Notes under the pieces: model-generated
What the model saw: the letters and a program-made list of their open reading frames with translations, nothing else
The model's database searches: none
What the model was told of the DNA's origin: nothing
Position numbers and translations under genes: made by a program
Shown here: one piece after another, positions 16,635-25,001 of the stretch
How positions within the stretch are numbered: the first letter of the stretch is position 1
How the letters are laid out: the number at the start of each line of letters is the position of its first letter
NCBI RefSeq assembly: GCF_902168175.1
Contig: NZ_CABHOU010000095.1
Location: 186,001 to 250,000 of the forward strand
Direction of reading: 5' to 3'
Source of the DNA: an uncultured Chitinophaga sp.
Lineage (GTDB): Bacteria; Bacteroidota; Bacteroidia; Chitinophagales; Chitinophagaceae
DNA length: 64,000 nt

Positions 16635-17680
16635 ACAGGCAGTGGGAAAAACACTTAATCAGCAATAGCGCCACTATTTTACAGGCGCTGGAAAGGCTGA
16701 ATGATCTGGGAAGCAATCTCACGCTTTTTATCGTCGACGAACATAACACGCTGCATGGTTCGCTGACCGATGGAGATATCCGCCGCGCCCTCATCCGTAA
16801 CGTTACGGTGGCAGAGCGTGTGGATGCTATCATGAATAAAGATTGTAGTTACCTTGTTAATAAGAACATAGATTTTGTCGTCTTGCAGACGCTTAGAAAC
16901 CGGCAGATCAAACTATTGCCTATTGTAGACGAACAGAAGCGAATATGCCGGTTGCTGAATCTCGAAAAGGTACGGTCCGTAATTCCTGTAGATGCCGTGA
17001 TTATGGCGGGTGGAGAAGGACGTAGATTAAAACCTTTAACGGATTCAATACCAAAACCGTTGCTGCCCGTAGGCGATAAACCTATCATTGAACATAACGT
17101 AGATCGACTCGATTCGTTTGGTGTGGAAAATATCTATATCACGGTTAAATACCTGGGCGAGCAGATCGAACACTATTTCAAAAATGGAAGGGAGCGGAAT
17201 ATCTCAATCAAGTTCGTGCGCGAAGATGAGCCTCTCGGTACGCTCGGCGCATGTTCGCTGATTAAGGATTTCCGGCATGAATATGTGCTCGTCATGAATT
17301 CCGATCTGCTCACTGATATCAACTATGAAGACTTCTTTATAGAGTTTATTCGTTCGGGCGCAGATATGGCAGTGGCCACTATTCCTTATGTAATTAATGT
17401 GCCTTACGCCGTTTTGGAAACGCAGGATAATTTTGTACAAACGTTTAAAGAAAAGCCAACCTACACTTATTATTCGAATGCGGGTATTTATCTTGTCCGC
17501 AAAGAATTGCTGGAAAATCTGCCTTACAACAGTTTCTTTAATGCGACTGACCTGATGGACGATTTGATTGGCCAGAACAAAAAGGTGTTGTCTTATCCAC
17601 TACTGGGCTACTGGTTGGATATTGGCAAGCATGAAGACTATAAAAAGGCACAGGAAGATATCAAACATATTTCAGTCTAA
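16631..17680 (+). CDS. CBS-domain sugar nucleotidyltransferase (PtmE-like)
   Basis: The 349-residue protein has two tandem CBS motifs in the first ~115 residues (LFIVDEHNTLHGSLTDGDIRR is typical) followed by a nucleotidyltransferase domain. That domain shows VIMAGGEGRRLKPLTDSIPK, then LPVGDKPIIEH and the MNSDLL metal site. This order is that of Campylobacter PtmE, the guanylyltransferase that makes GDP-GlcNAc for legionaminic acid. The CBS pair may be a nucleotide-sensing regulatory module. It overlaps neuC by four bases. Confidence 0.82.
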   Translation: MNRQWEKHLISNSATILQALERLNDLGSNLTLFIVDEHNTLHGSLTDGDIRRALIRNVTVAERVDAIMNKDCSYLVNKNIDFVVLQTLRNRQIKLLPIVDEQKRICRLLNLEKVRSVIPVDAVIMAGGEGRRLKPLTDSIPKPLLPVGDKPIIEHNVDRLDSFGVENIYITVKYLGEQIEHYFKNGRERNISIKFVREDEPLGTLGACSLIKDFRHEYVLVMNSDLLTDINYEDFFIEFIRSGADMAVATIPYVINVPYAVLETQDNFVQTFKEKPTYTYYSNAGIYLVRKELLENLPYNSFFNATDLMDDLIGQNKKVLSYPLLGYWLDIGKHEDYKKAQEDIKHISV

Positions 17681-17696
17681 CAAGTTCGAAAATAGT

Positions 17697-18419
17697 ATGT
17701 CGCTTTTAATTACAATTTGTGCACGGGGTGGATCCAAAGGTATTCCCGGGAAGAACATCAAAAAAGTGATGGGACGGCCTCTCATAGACTATTCTGTTAA
17801 GATAGCGCAAGCATTTGCGGCGCGTTACGGCGGGCACGTAGCATTGTCGACCGATGACGAAGAGATTGCCACCGTGGCGATGGAGTGTGGATTAGAGAGC
17901 AATTACAGAAGGCCTGCGGAACTGGGCACCGACACGGCCGGTAAAATAGATGTGATAAACGATATCGTACTTCATGAAGAAACAAAAGTTGGGCAGATGT
18001 TTAAATATGTGCTGGATTTGGATGTAACATCGCCCCTCCGTACACTCGACGATCTGGAAAAGGCATATCGGCTAATAAACGAAAATACCGACGCCCTTAC
18101 GCTATTTTCGGTGAACGCGGCGGCAAGAAATCCCTATTTCAATATGGTGGAACAGGACGAATCGGGCTATTACCGGCTGTCGAAAAAGCTGCCAGGAAGC
18201 GTGTTGACAAGGCAAAGTGCGCCCAAAGTATACGATCTTAATGCATCATTTTACTTTTACCGCCGCGCATTTTTTGATACAGGAAAAAAATCGCCTATCA
18301 CAGAGCGTTCGCTGGTATATGTGATGGATCATGTCTGTTTTGACCTGGATCATCCGATCGATTTTGACTTTTTAACTTATTTGCTGGAGCATAATAAACT
18401 TGAGATATCGCTAATATGA
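17697..18419 (+). CDS. CMP-nonulosonate synthetase (NeuA/LegF family)
   Basis: The 240-residue acylneuraminate cytidylyltransferase activates the nine-carbon acid as its CMP-sugar for glycosyl transfer. The CTP-binding opening ICARGGSKGIPGKNIKKVMG is clear, followed by LSTDDEEIATVA, the LDVTSPLRTLDDL metal region and YVMDHVCFDLDHPIDFDFL near the end. ATG 17697 gives the canonical N terminus; the frame extends upstream only into the preceding gene. It lies 16 bases after the PtmE-like gene and overlaps the next by ATGA. Confidence 0.9.
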   Translation: MSLLITICARGGSKGIPGKNIKKVMGRPLIDYSVKIAQAFAARYGGHVALSTDDEEIATVAMECGLESNYRRPAELGTDTAGKIDVINDIVLHEETKVGQMFKYVLDLDVTSPLRTLDDLEKAYRLINENTDALTLFSVNAAARNPYFNMVEQDESGYYRLSKKLPGSVLTRQSAPKVYDLNASFYFYRRAFFDTGKKSPITERSLVYVMDHVCFDLDHPIDFDFLTYLLEHNKLEISLI

Positions 18420-19354
18420 AAGTGCTGTTCATAGGATTAGGATCAATAGCTACTAGGCACCTGAACGCGCTTAGGCAGCTGGTGCCTGGAGTGCAATTGT
18501 ATGCCCTCCGTTCCGGTATTGGACAATCCTTCGGATGGGAAGGCATAAACGAGTTGTTTAACGCTGACGATATTCCTGCGGATATTGACTTTGGAATTAT
18601 AAGCAACCCCACCTTCCGGCACGCGGAGGCAGTGGAAATATTGTTGGCAAGGAGCATTCCCATATTCCTGGAAAAGCCGTTGGCCCACCAACTGGATGGA
18701 CTTGAGCAACTTGTGTCGCGTGTGGAAAAATCGGGTTTAATCTCTTATGTTGCCTGCAATCTCCGATTCCTGCCTTCGTTGGTTTTCCTGCGCAACCATT
18801 TGCTGCAGGCTAATGTGATAGTCAATGAGGTGAATGTGTACTGCGGCTCTTATCTGCCCAACTGGCGCCCGGGAAAGGATTTTAGGGATATGTACAGCAC
18901 TCGTCCGGAAATGGGCGGAGGCGTACATCTTGACCTGTTTCATGAATTGGATTATACTTGCTGGTTATTTGGGATGCCGCAGGAAGTAGATGTACTCCTA
19001 CGCAACAACTCCACGTTGAGGATTGCTGTGCCCGACTATGCCAATTATCGTTTGTTGTACAAGGGGTTCACCGCACAGGTTACGCTAAACTATTTCCGGC
19101 GTGATAGTAAACGCGAGTTGGAAGTAGTAACTGCGGATGGGACATTTACTTTGGACCTGAGCAACAACCACGTCACAAATGAAACCGGCGAAATACTGTT
19201 TCATGAGGATGGTGCAGGAATCGCCCAAACCTATCTGTTCCAAATGGAATATTTTCTGAAAGTGTTGCGGGGAGAGGAAAAATCATTCAATACATTAAGG
19301 GATTCCTTGTCTATATTAAAAATATGTTTGGCTGATGAGCGGAAAATTAAATGA
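18416..19354 (+). CDS. Gfo/Idh/MocA-family oxidoreductase (PtmF-like)
   Basis: The 312-residue NAD(P)-dependent oxidoreductase has an N-terminal Rossmann fold (FIGLGSIATRHLNAL), the diagnostic EKP triplet at residues 86-88 and a C-terminal alpha/beta domain. PtmF of the Campylobacter legionaminate cluster belongs, as I recall, to this family and stands in similar company, so a role in preparing the amino-sugar precursor is likely. The reaction is not evident from the sequence. It overlaps the CMP synthetase gene by four bases and the next gene by 20. Confidence 0.75.
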   Translation: MKVLFIGLGSIATRHLNALRQLVPGVQLYALRSGIGQSFGWEGINELFNADDIPADIDFGIISNPTFRHAEAVEILLARSIPIFLEKPLAHQLDGLEQLVSRVEKSGLISYVACNLRFLPSLVFLRNHLLQANVIVNEVNVYCGSYLPNWRPGKDFRDMYSTRPEMGGGVHLDLFHELDYTCWLFGMPQEVDVLLRNNSTLRIAVPDYANYRLLYKGFTAQVTLNYFRRDSKRELEVVTADGTFTLDLSNNHVTNETGEILFHEDGAGIAQTYLFQMEYFLKVLRGEEKSFNTLRDSLSILKICLADERKIK

Positions 19355-20078
19355 CAAAGTAGTATTGGTCACAGGTGGTAACGGGCTGCTGGGACGAGCT
19401 ATAGCCGAACGTTTACAGCTCGATGGTGCCATTGTACTGAATGCGGACATCGCGGTTACTACAACCGCTGATCTGTCAAATATTTATTGCGATATTACGA
19501 GTGAAGCCTCTGTAAGTCAGATGCTGGAGCAGATCGTGGGGAAATACGGCCGTATCGATGCGGTGGTAAACAATGCATATCCCAGGACGAAAGACTGGGG
19601 AACGAAGTTCGAGCAGATTCCGTTTGCTTCGTGGCAGAAAAATATCGATCTGCAACTCAATAGCTATTTTCTGGTCAGCCAGCAGGCTTTGCACTATATG
19701 AAATCGGCGAAGTCAGGTGCTATTGTCAATATGTCTTCCATCTATGGTGTAGTGGGACCTGATTTTTCTGTTTATAATGGCACGGAGATGACCATGCCGG
19801 CCGCCTACTCGGCCATTAAAGGGGCGCTCGTTAATCTGACGCGATACATGGCCTCGTATTTTGGTCCTTACAATATTCGTGTCAACTGTGTATCACCAGG
19901 CGGTGTTTTTGATCACCAGCCAGATTCCTTTGTCAGCAATTATGAGGCGAAGGTTCCGTTGAGGCGTATGGCTTTACCTGCGGATATTGCACCTGCGGTT
20001 TCGTTCTTGCTCTCTGGTGACGCCAGCTATATCACAGGCCAGAACCTATTGATAGACGGTGGCTGGACCTGTATTTAA
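19335..20078 (+). CDS. short-chain dehydrogenase/reductase (PtmA-like)
   Basis: This 247-residue classical SDR has a TGGNGLLGRAIAERL cofactor site, a VNNAYP motif (NNAG variant) and an active site of Ser in VNMSSIYG with YSAIK (Tyr158, Lys162). The C terminus reads YITGQNLLIDGGWT. It is adjacent to the PtmF-like gene, overlapping it by 20 bases, and has the family expected of PtmA. The pair probably act on the same precursor. A general sugar-nucleotide reductase role cannot be excluded. Confidence 0.78.
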   Translation: MSGKLNDKVVLVTGGNGLLGRAIAERLQLDGAIVLNADIAVTTTADLSNIYCDITSEASVSQMLEQIVGKYGRIDAVVNNAYPRTKDWGTKFEQIPFASWQKNIDLQLNSYFLVSQQALHYMKSAKSGAIVNMSSIYGVVGPDFSVYNGTEMTMPAAYSAIKGALVNLTRYMASYFGPYNIRVNCVSPGGVFDHQPDSFVSNYEAKVPLRRMALPADIAPAVSFLLSGDASYITGQNLLIDGGWTCI

Positions 20079-20106
20079 GTTTAAATTATTAATTTGTGTT
20101 CTTAAT

Positions 20107-20958
20107 ATGAATGTCCGAATCATTCCTCGCCTAGATATAAAAGGCCCAAATCTGGTTAAGGGGATACATCTCGAGGGGCTGAGAGTGTTGGGTAAACCTG
20201 AAGCATTTGCGCGCTATTATTACGAAAATGGAGCGGACGAGCTTTTTTTTCAGGATACCGTTGCCAGTCTTTACGACCGTAATAGCCTGCATGACATTAT
20301 CACGCTTACCGCCCGGGAAATCTTCATCCCACTTACTGTAGGTGGTGGACTCAGGACCATCCAGGATATACGCGATGTGTTGAGAGCCGGCGCGGATAAA
20401 GTGTCGATCAATACCGCTGCGATCAAAAATCCGGCTTTTATCAGAGAGGCAGCACTGAAATTCGGCTCTTCTACGATTGTTGTTGCTATTGAAGCGATTC
20501 GGCAACAGAATGGTGAGTACCTTGCCTACACTGACAATGGCCGCGAACATACAGGTATAGAGGTGTTGAGTTGGGCGCGACAGGTAGAAGAATTGGGTGC
20601 AGGAGAAATAGTGATTACTTCCGTGGACCGTGAAGGAACGGGCCTGGGGTTTGATGTGGAACTTACAAGAATGGTGGCCGAACAGGTGGGAATTCCTGTA
20701 ATTGCACATGGTGGTGCCAGCAGTCCTGAAGATATAGCTCGCGCAGTTACTGCCGGAAAGGCGGACGCGGTGGCTGTTTCATCTATCCTGCACTACGATT
20801 ATATCACCCATCAGCAACATGCAGGTAACTATGAGAAAGAGGGTAATACCTCGTTTCTAACCAGTGGCAGAGGATTTAACAAGATAAAACCATGTACGCT
20901 GCAGGATATCCGCGGCAAGCTTATTTCTGAAAAAATTCCAACAAGAAGCACCATATGA
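20107..20958 (+). CDS. HisF-like cyclase-subunit paralogue (HisF2/AglZ type) for acetamidino-sugar synthesis
   Basis: The 283-residue (beta-alpha)8 barrel is related to the HisF subunit of imidazole glycerol phosphate synthase. Asp10 in IIPRLDIKG corresponds to the first catalytic Asp of HisF, but the second (Asp130 in Thermotoga HisF, in VVVAIDA) is Glu129 here (VVVAIEA). The RLDIKGPNLVKGIHLEGLR opening is typical of the WbuZ/HisF2 branch. With HisH and the N-acetyl-sugar amidotransferase directly downstream, its likely job is to channel ammonia to the amidotransferase rather than to make histidine. It overlaps hisH by four bases and lies 28 bases after the SDR gene. Confidence 0.85.
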   Translation: MNVRIIPRLDIKGPNLVKGIHLEGLRVLGKPEAFARYYYENGADELFFQDTVASLYDRNSLHDIITLTAREIFIPLTVGGGLRTIQDIRDVLRAGADKVSINTAAIKNPAFIREAALKFGSSTIVVAIEAIRQQNGEYLAYTDNGREHTGIEVLSWARQVEELGAGEIVITSVDREGTGLGFDVELTRMVAEQVGIPVIAHGGASSPEDIARAVTAGKADAVAVSSILHYDYITHQQHAGNYEKEGNTSFLTSGRGFNKIKPCTLQDIRGKLISEKIPTRSTI

Positions 20959-21605
20959 AGAAGAAAGTAGTGATCGTGGACTATCAGCTTGGAAATCTGT
21001 TTAGTGTAAAGCAGGCGCTGCTCAATGTGGGCCTGGATGTGGTAATTAGTTCGCAGGCAGATGACATTAATGATGCCGACGCGGTGGTGCTGCCTGGAGT
21101 AGGCGCCTTTGCCGACGCAATGTCCAATCTGGCCAAAATGGGGCTGGTAGATCCCCTAAAGAACTATATAGCCGGGGGAAAGCCCTTTATGGGCATCTGC
21201 CTTGGCCTACAGTTATTGTTCACCAACAGTGAAGAGTTTGGAGACAGCAAGGGCCTCGATATCATTCCAGGAACGGTGAAAAAGTTCAAACCATCGCCCG
21301 AATTCCCTGTGCTTAAGGTACCTCAGATTTCCTGGAACCAAATTGGCAAGCCGGAAGGTCGGTCTTGGGACGACTCCCCATTGGGAGAAAGTAAAGAGGG
21401 GGAATATATGTATTTTGTGCACTCTTATTACGTTGAACCACAGGACCACAAGGTGGCGCTGACCGAAACAACTTATGGTGATGTTAAATATGTATCCAGT
21501 ATTCTGAAAAAAAATATTTTTGCATGCCAGTTTCATCCGGAGAAGAGTGCGGAAGAGGGATTGAAGATATATAAACGCTGGGCCCTGAACAACCAATTAA
21601 TATAA
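20955..21605 (+). CDS. hisH: HisH-type glutamine amidotransferase subunit
   Basis: The 216-residue class I glutaminase has nucleophile Cys82 in MGICLGLQLL and the His194/Glu196 pair in CQFHPEKS. It hydrolyses glutamine and passes ammonia to its partner. It overlaps the HisF-like gene and lies 4 bases before the sugar amidotransferase. No other histidine-pathway gene is nearby, so this copy serves surface-sugar modification. The length is slightly above the usual ~200 residues because of a short insertion around residues 115-150. Confidence 0.88.
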   Translation: MKKKVVIVDYQLGNLFSVKQALLNVGLDVVISSQADDINDADAVVLPGVGAFADAMSNLAKMGLVDPLKNYIAGGKPFMGICLGLQLLFTNSEEFGDSKGLDIIPGTVKKFKPSPEFPVLKVPQISWNQIGKPEGRSWDDSPLGESKEGEYMYFVHSYYVEPQDHKVALTETTYGDVKYVSSILKKNIFACQFHPEKSAEEGLKIYKRWALNNQLI

Positions 21606-21609
21606 TTTT

Positions 21610-22857
21610 ATGATGGAAGATAAAAAAACACCAGTCCGCGAAGCCTACTATGGTTTGCCTCATGACGTGAAGTTTTGCTCCAAATGTGTGATGAGCAACC
21701 AGCGTCCGGCTTCTGCCATTGAATTCAAGCACACCAAAGACAGCAAAAAAACAACGCTGAATTTTGATAGTGACAACGTTTGCGATGCCTGTCGCAACGG
21801 CGACGTTAAAGACAGCATTCAATGGGACAAGCGCGAAGAAGAGCTCATTAAACTTCTGGATAAATACAGGCGGAACGATGGCTACTACGATTGTATCGTA
21901 TCGGGCAGCGGTGGCAAAGACAGCGCGTTTCAGGCACACGTGTTGAAATATAAATACGGTATGAACCCGCTGACGGTGACCTGGCCTCCAATTCTTTATA
22001 CCGATTATGGGTATGAAAACTGGAAAAACTGGATCGAAATAGGTGGCTTCGACAACATTTCCTTCAAACAGAACGGAAAGGCCATGAAGTTGCTGACAAA
22101 ACTCAGCATCGAAAACCTTTTCCATCCATTTCAGACTTTCATCCTGGGTCAGAAAAATCTGGCACCTAAAATTGCTGCCAAGTATAAGATTCCTTTGATC
22201 TTTTATGGTGAGAATGAAGCTGAATATGGCAATCCGATCGCCGACAACTCTACATCACTCAGGGATAAATCTTACTTTACGTATAACAACCTCGATGAAG
22301 TATATCTCGGTGGGGTATCCATTCGCGAGTTGACTGAGAAATACGAGCTCCGTCTTAATGAGTTAATGTGTTTCCTGCCGGCTTCCGCTTCGGAACTTGC
22401 CGAAACCAATATCGACGTACACTATCTTGGTTACTACCTGAAATGGATTCCGCAGGAAGTGTATTATTATGCAGTGGAAAATACTGGCTTCAAAGCCCGT
22501 CCGTTCAGAACACAGGGGACGTACAGCAAGTATAACAGCATCGACGATAAAATCGACGATCTGCACTACTATACAACGCATGTCAAATTTGGTATCGGCC
22601 GTGCAAGTTATGACGCTTCACAGGAAATTCGTAACAAACACCTCACCCGCGAGGATGGCGTAGCGCTCGTGAAAAAATTTGATGGCGAATTCCCCGACCG
22701 CTATTTTAATGAAATTATGGAGTATCTGGACATCAATCCTGATTTCTTCCGTAACGAGCTGTCTGATAAACATCGCTCTCCGCACCTTTGGGGTAAAAAC
22801 GACCGTGGTGAATGGCAACTGCGCCACACAGTGTCGGGTAATGGTCTCGATGACTAA
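21610..22857 (+). CDS. N-acetyl sugar amidotransferase (PseA/WbpG/WbuX family)
   Basis: The 415-residue PP-loop ATPase turns the acetamido group of an amino sugar into an acetamidino group using ammonia from HisH/HisF. An N-terminal Cys cluster (FCSKCVMSNQRP and, further on, CDACR) resembles a zinc site, and SGSGGKDS (from residue 98) is the ATP-pyrophosphatase loop. WbpG (Pseudomonas O-antigen) and PseA/PtmG (Campylobacter) belong to this family. With a legionaminate block immediately upstream, the expected product is a 5-acetamidino-legionaminic-type sugar. The uronate amino sugar made through the 11421 gene is the alternative acceptor. Confidence 0.87.
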   Translation: MMEDKKTPVREAYYGLPHDVKFCSKCVMSNQRPASAIEFKHTKDSKKTTLNFDSDNVCDACRNGDVKDSIQWDKREEELIKLLDKYRRNDGYYDCIVSGSGGKDSAFQAHVLKYKYGMNPLTVTWPPILYTDYGYENWKNWIEIGGFDNISFKQNGKAMKLLTKLSIENLFHPFQTFILGQKNLAPKIAAKYKIPLIFYGENEAEYGNPIADNSTSLRDKSYFTYNNLDEVYLGGVSIRELTEKYELRLNELMCFLPASASELAETNIDVHYLGYYLKWIPQEVYYYAVENTGFKARPFRTQGTYSKYNSIDDKIDDLHYYTTHVKFGIGRASYDASQEIRNKHLTREDGVALVKKFDGEFPDRYFNEIMEYLDINPDFFRNELSDKHRSPHLWGKNDRGEWQLRHTVSGNGLDD

Positions 22858-22880
22858 TTTCCAAAATTAATAAATGCCAA

Positions 22881-23429
22881 ATGCTTGCTGAGATTTTTAG
22901 AAAATTGAAGTATTGGCGAAAGACTGATCGTATTGGTCCGGATATTCCCCTTACCCATTGGCGGCTTTACTTCAGGTCTACAATGTTGAAACTCTGTAAA
23001 AAGAAGTTTCATCACTTTGCGGATACAGCAGAACTTAGGCCTGGCTGTTACGTTGTTGGATGTTCACAAATATCCATTGGTAACAGGGTAGTTATCCGGC
23101 CCAATACGCAGTTACACGGAGAAACAGCCACCGCGGCGGTTAGTATCGTTATCGAAGATGATGTGCTGATCGGCAGCGGTGTGAATATTTATGTGGAGAA
23201 TCACCGGTTTAGCAATCCAGATATTCCCATCATCGATCAAGGGCATGAAAGTTCCAGGCCCGTAAGGATTTGCAAAGGCGCCTGGTTGGGCGCTAATGTA
23301 GTGGTACTACCTGGTGTAACGATCGGAGAAGGCGCGGTAATAGGTGCCGGTGCCGTGGTTACAAAAGATATACCACCTCATGGTGTGGCAGTTGGGGCCG
23401 CCGCACGCGTGGTGAAACAGCTTCGCTAG
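22881..23429 (+). CDS. hexapeptide-repeat acyltransferase (maltose-O-acetyltransferase-like)
   Basis: The 182-residue left-handed beta-helix protein has the CoA-binding end WLGANVVVLPGVTIGEG then AVIGAGAVVTKDIPPHGVA, typical of sugar O-acetyltransferases of the LacA/WbbJ group. The active-site His is likely that of VENHRFSNP. It probably acetylates a sugar of the polysaccharide. It lies 23 bases after the amidotransferase gene. It is the second of four acyltransferases of this fold in the locus. Confidence 0.82.
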   Translation: MLAEIFRKLKYWRKTDRIGPDIPLTHWRLYFRSTMLKLCKKKFHHFADTAELRPGCYVVGCSQISIGNRVVIRPNTQLHGETATAAVSIVIEDDVLIGSGVNIYVENHRFSNPDIPIIDQGHESSRPVRICKGAWLGANVVVLPGVTIGEGAVIGAGAVVTKDIPPHGVAVGAAARVVKQLR

Positions 23430-23466
23430 TGCTCTCTCTTAATCATGTCTTCTACCAGGTAGATAA

Positions 23467-24996
23467 ATGGAAAAATATCTCAAAATATACTTCTGGCAGG
23501 TTACTTCCATTGTATTGAATTTTGTTTCTCTTTTTGTTGTTACGCCCTATCTGTCGTCTTCGCCAACCATTTATGGAATATATATGGTCGTGGTGTCGGC
23601 TCTTATCTTCCTCTCTTATGCCGACCTGGGATTTTTAAGTTCAGGGATTAAGTTCGCCAGCGAAGCCTATGCCAGAGGGGCTCGCGAGGAGGAAATGAAG
23701 GTTATCGGTTTTGCCGGGTTTGTGTTATTCGTATTTGCAGCTTTGTTTATGGCAGGCCTGTTGTATGTTTCCTTTGCGCCCGATACGCTGATAAATAATA
23801 TTGCTACCCTGGAAGAGCGGCATATTGCCAGCAAACTTTTTCTGGTGCTGGCAATGTTTATCCCGATAGTAGCGATGCAGCGAATTGTACAGATTGTTTT
23901 TTCTGTGCGGATGAAAGATTACCAGTTTCAAAAACTGATGATTCTTGCCAATATTCTTAAAATTGGCGCAGCGTTTTTCTTTTTTGGGAACGGCCGTTAC
24001 GAAATTATCTTCTATTTTATTTGCATACAAATATTTAACGCCGTCGCGGTTGTAGCCGGTTTAGTGTTGATGAAGAGGACGCTAGGTTACGATCTTCCGC
24101 AATTTTTTAAATCAGTGCGTTATTCCCGCGATTTATATGATAAAACCAAACAACTCGCCTTTAGTTCCATCGTTCTAACCCTTAGCTGGATTGCTTACTA
24201 TGAGCTGGACAGCTTCGTTATTGGTCGTTTGATGGGGCCGGGTAAAGTAGCGGTTTACGCTATCGGCCTTGGATTAACGGCTTATTTTCGCTCTTTATTT
24301 GGCGTGATGTTCTCACCCTTCACTGCCCGATTCAATTACTTTATTGGTAATAAGGATGTAGATGGCTTTAAACATTTTTTCGTCCAGGTACTGGTACTCG
24401 CTTTCCCTTTCACGACATTTCCAGTAATCACGTTTGTGATGACGGCGAAACCTATAGTGCTGGGTTGGGTGGGGCATAATTACCTGGAGGCGGTGCCAAT
24501 TGTGCGGCTACTGATCGCGAGTTATGTGTTCAGCTTCATTTCCTATCCCGCGAGCATTCTGATCATGGCAATCGAAAAAAACAAGATGGTACTGCTTACA
24601 AGCATATTGTTGCCCTTGGTATACTGGGTTGGCATCATTTTGTTTTTTAACAAGCTGGAGTTGGAAGCATTCGCACTTTTTAAGTTGATTGCCTTCGCCG
24701 TTATTGCCGTTGTTTATGCCATTATTATTGTTCGTTGGCTCAATATGCCAGCAGGCACGCTGTTCTTTTCATTCCTGTTCCAAGGTATAATCGTGAGCTT
24801 GATAATTGCCGCTGCACTATACTTCTTGAATAGCCGTATTAATCTGCCTGAAAACAAAGTGGGATTTTTCTCCATTTTACTGATCAATGGCCTCTTCTGC
24901 GCGCTGGGTATAGGACTCTATTATCTAATCAGTGCAAAGTTCAGAGCATCAGCAGGTTTAATCCTCAGTTCTCTTTTCAAGCGCCTTAAAAAATAA
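23467..24996 (+). CDS. Wzx-like polysaccharide flippase
   Basis: The 509-residue protein is hydrophobic throughout, with about 12-14 predicted membrane helices. This is the MATE/MVF-type layout of O-antigen and capsule repeat-unit flippases. The N terminus (YFWQVTSIVLNFVSLFVVTPYL) fits the family start. It should move lipid-linked repeat units across the inner membrane for polymerisation. No other flippase is present in the locus. Confidence 0.8.
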   Translation: MEKYLKIYFWQVTSIVLNFVSLFVVTPYLSSSPTIYGIYMVVVSALIFLSYADLGFLSSGIKFASEAYARGAREEEMKVIGFAGFVLFVFAALFMAGLLYVSFAPDTLINNIATLEERHIASKLFLVLAMFIPIVAMQRIVQIVFSVRMKDYQFQKLMILANILKIGAAFFFFGNGRYEIIFYFICIQIFNAVAVVAGLVLMKRTLGYDLPQFFKSVRYSRDLYDKTKQLAFSSIVLTLSWIAYYELDSFVIGRLMGPGKVAVYAIGLGLTAYFRSLFGVMFSPFTARFNYFIGNKDVDGFKHFFVQVLVLAFPFTTFPVITFVMTAKPIVLGWVGHNYLEAVPIVRLLIASYVFSFISYPASILIMAIEKNKMVLLTSILLPLVYWVGIILFFNKLELEAFALFKLIAFAVIAVVYAIIIVRWLNMPAGTLFFSFLFQGIIVSLIIAAALYFLNSRINLPENKVGFFSILLINGLFCALGIGLYYLISAKFRASAGLILSSLFKRLKK

Positions 24997-25001
24997 ATCG
25001 G

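Noticed and set aside
20107-21605. HisF-HisH as part of histidine biosynthesis
   Set aside because: No other his gene is nearby, the second catalytic Asp of HisF is replaced, and a sugar amidotransferase gene follows directly.
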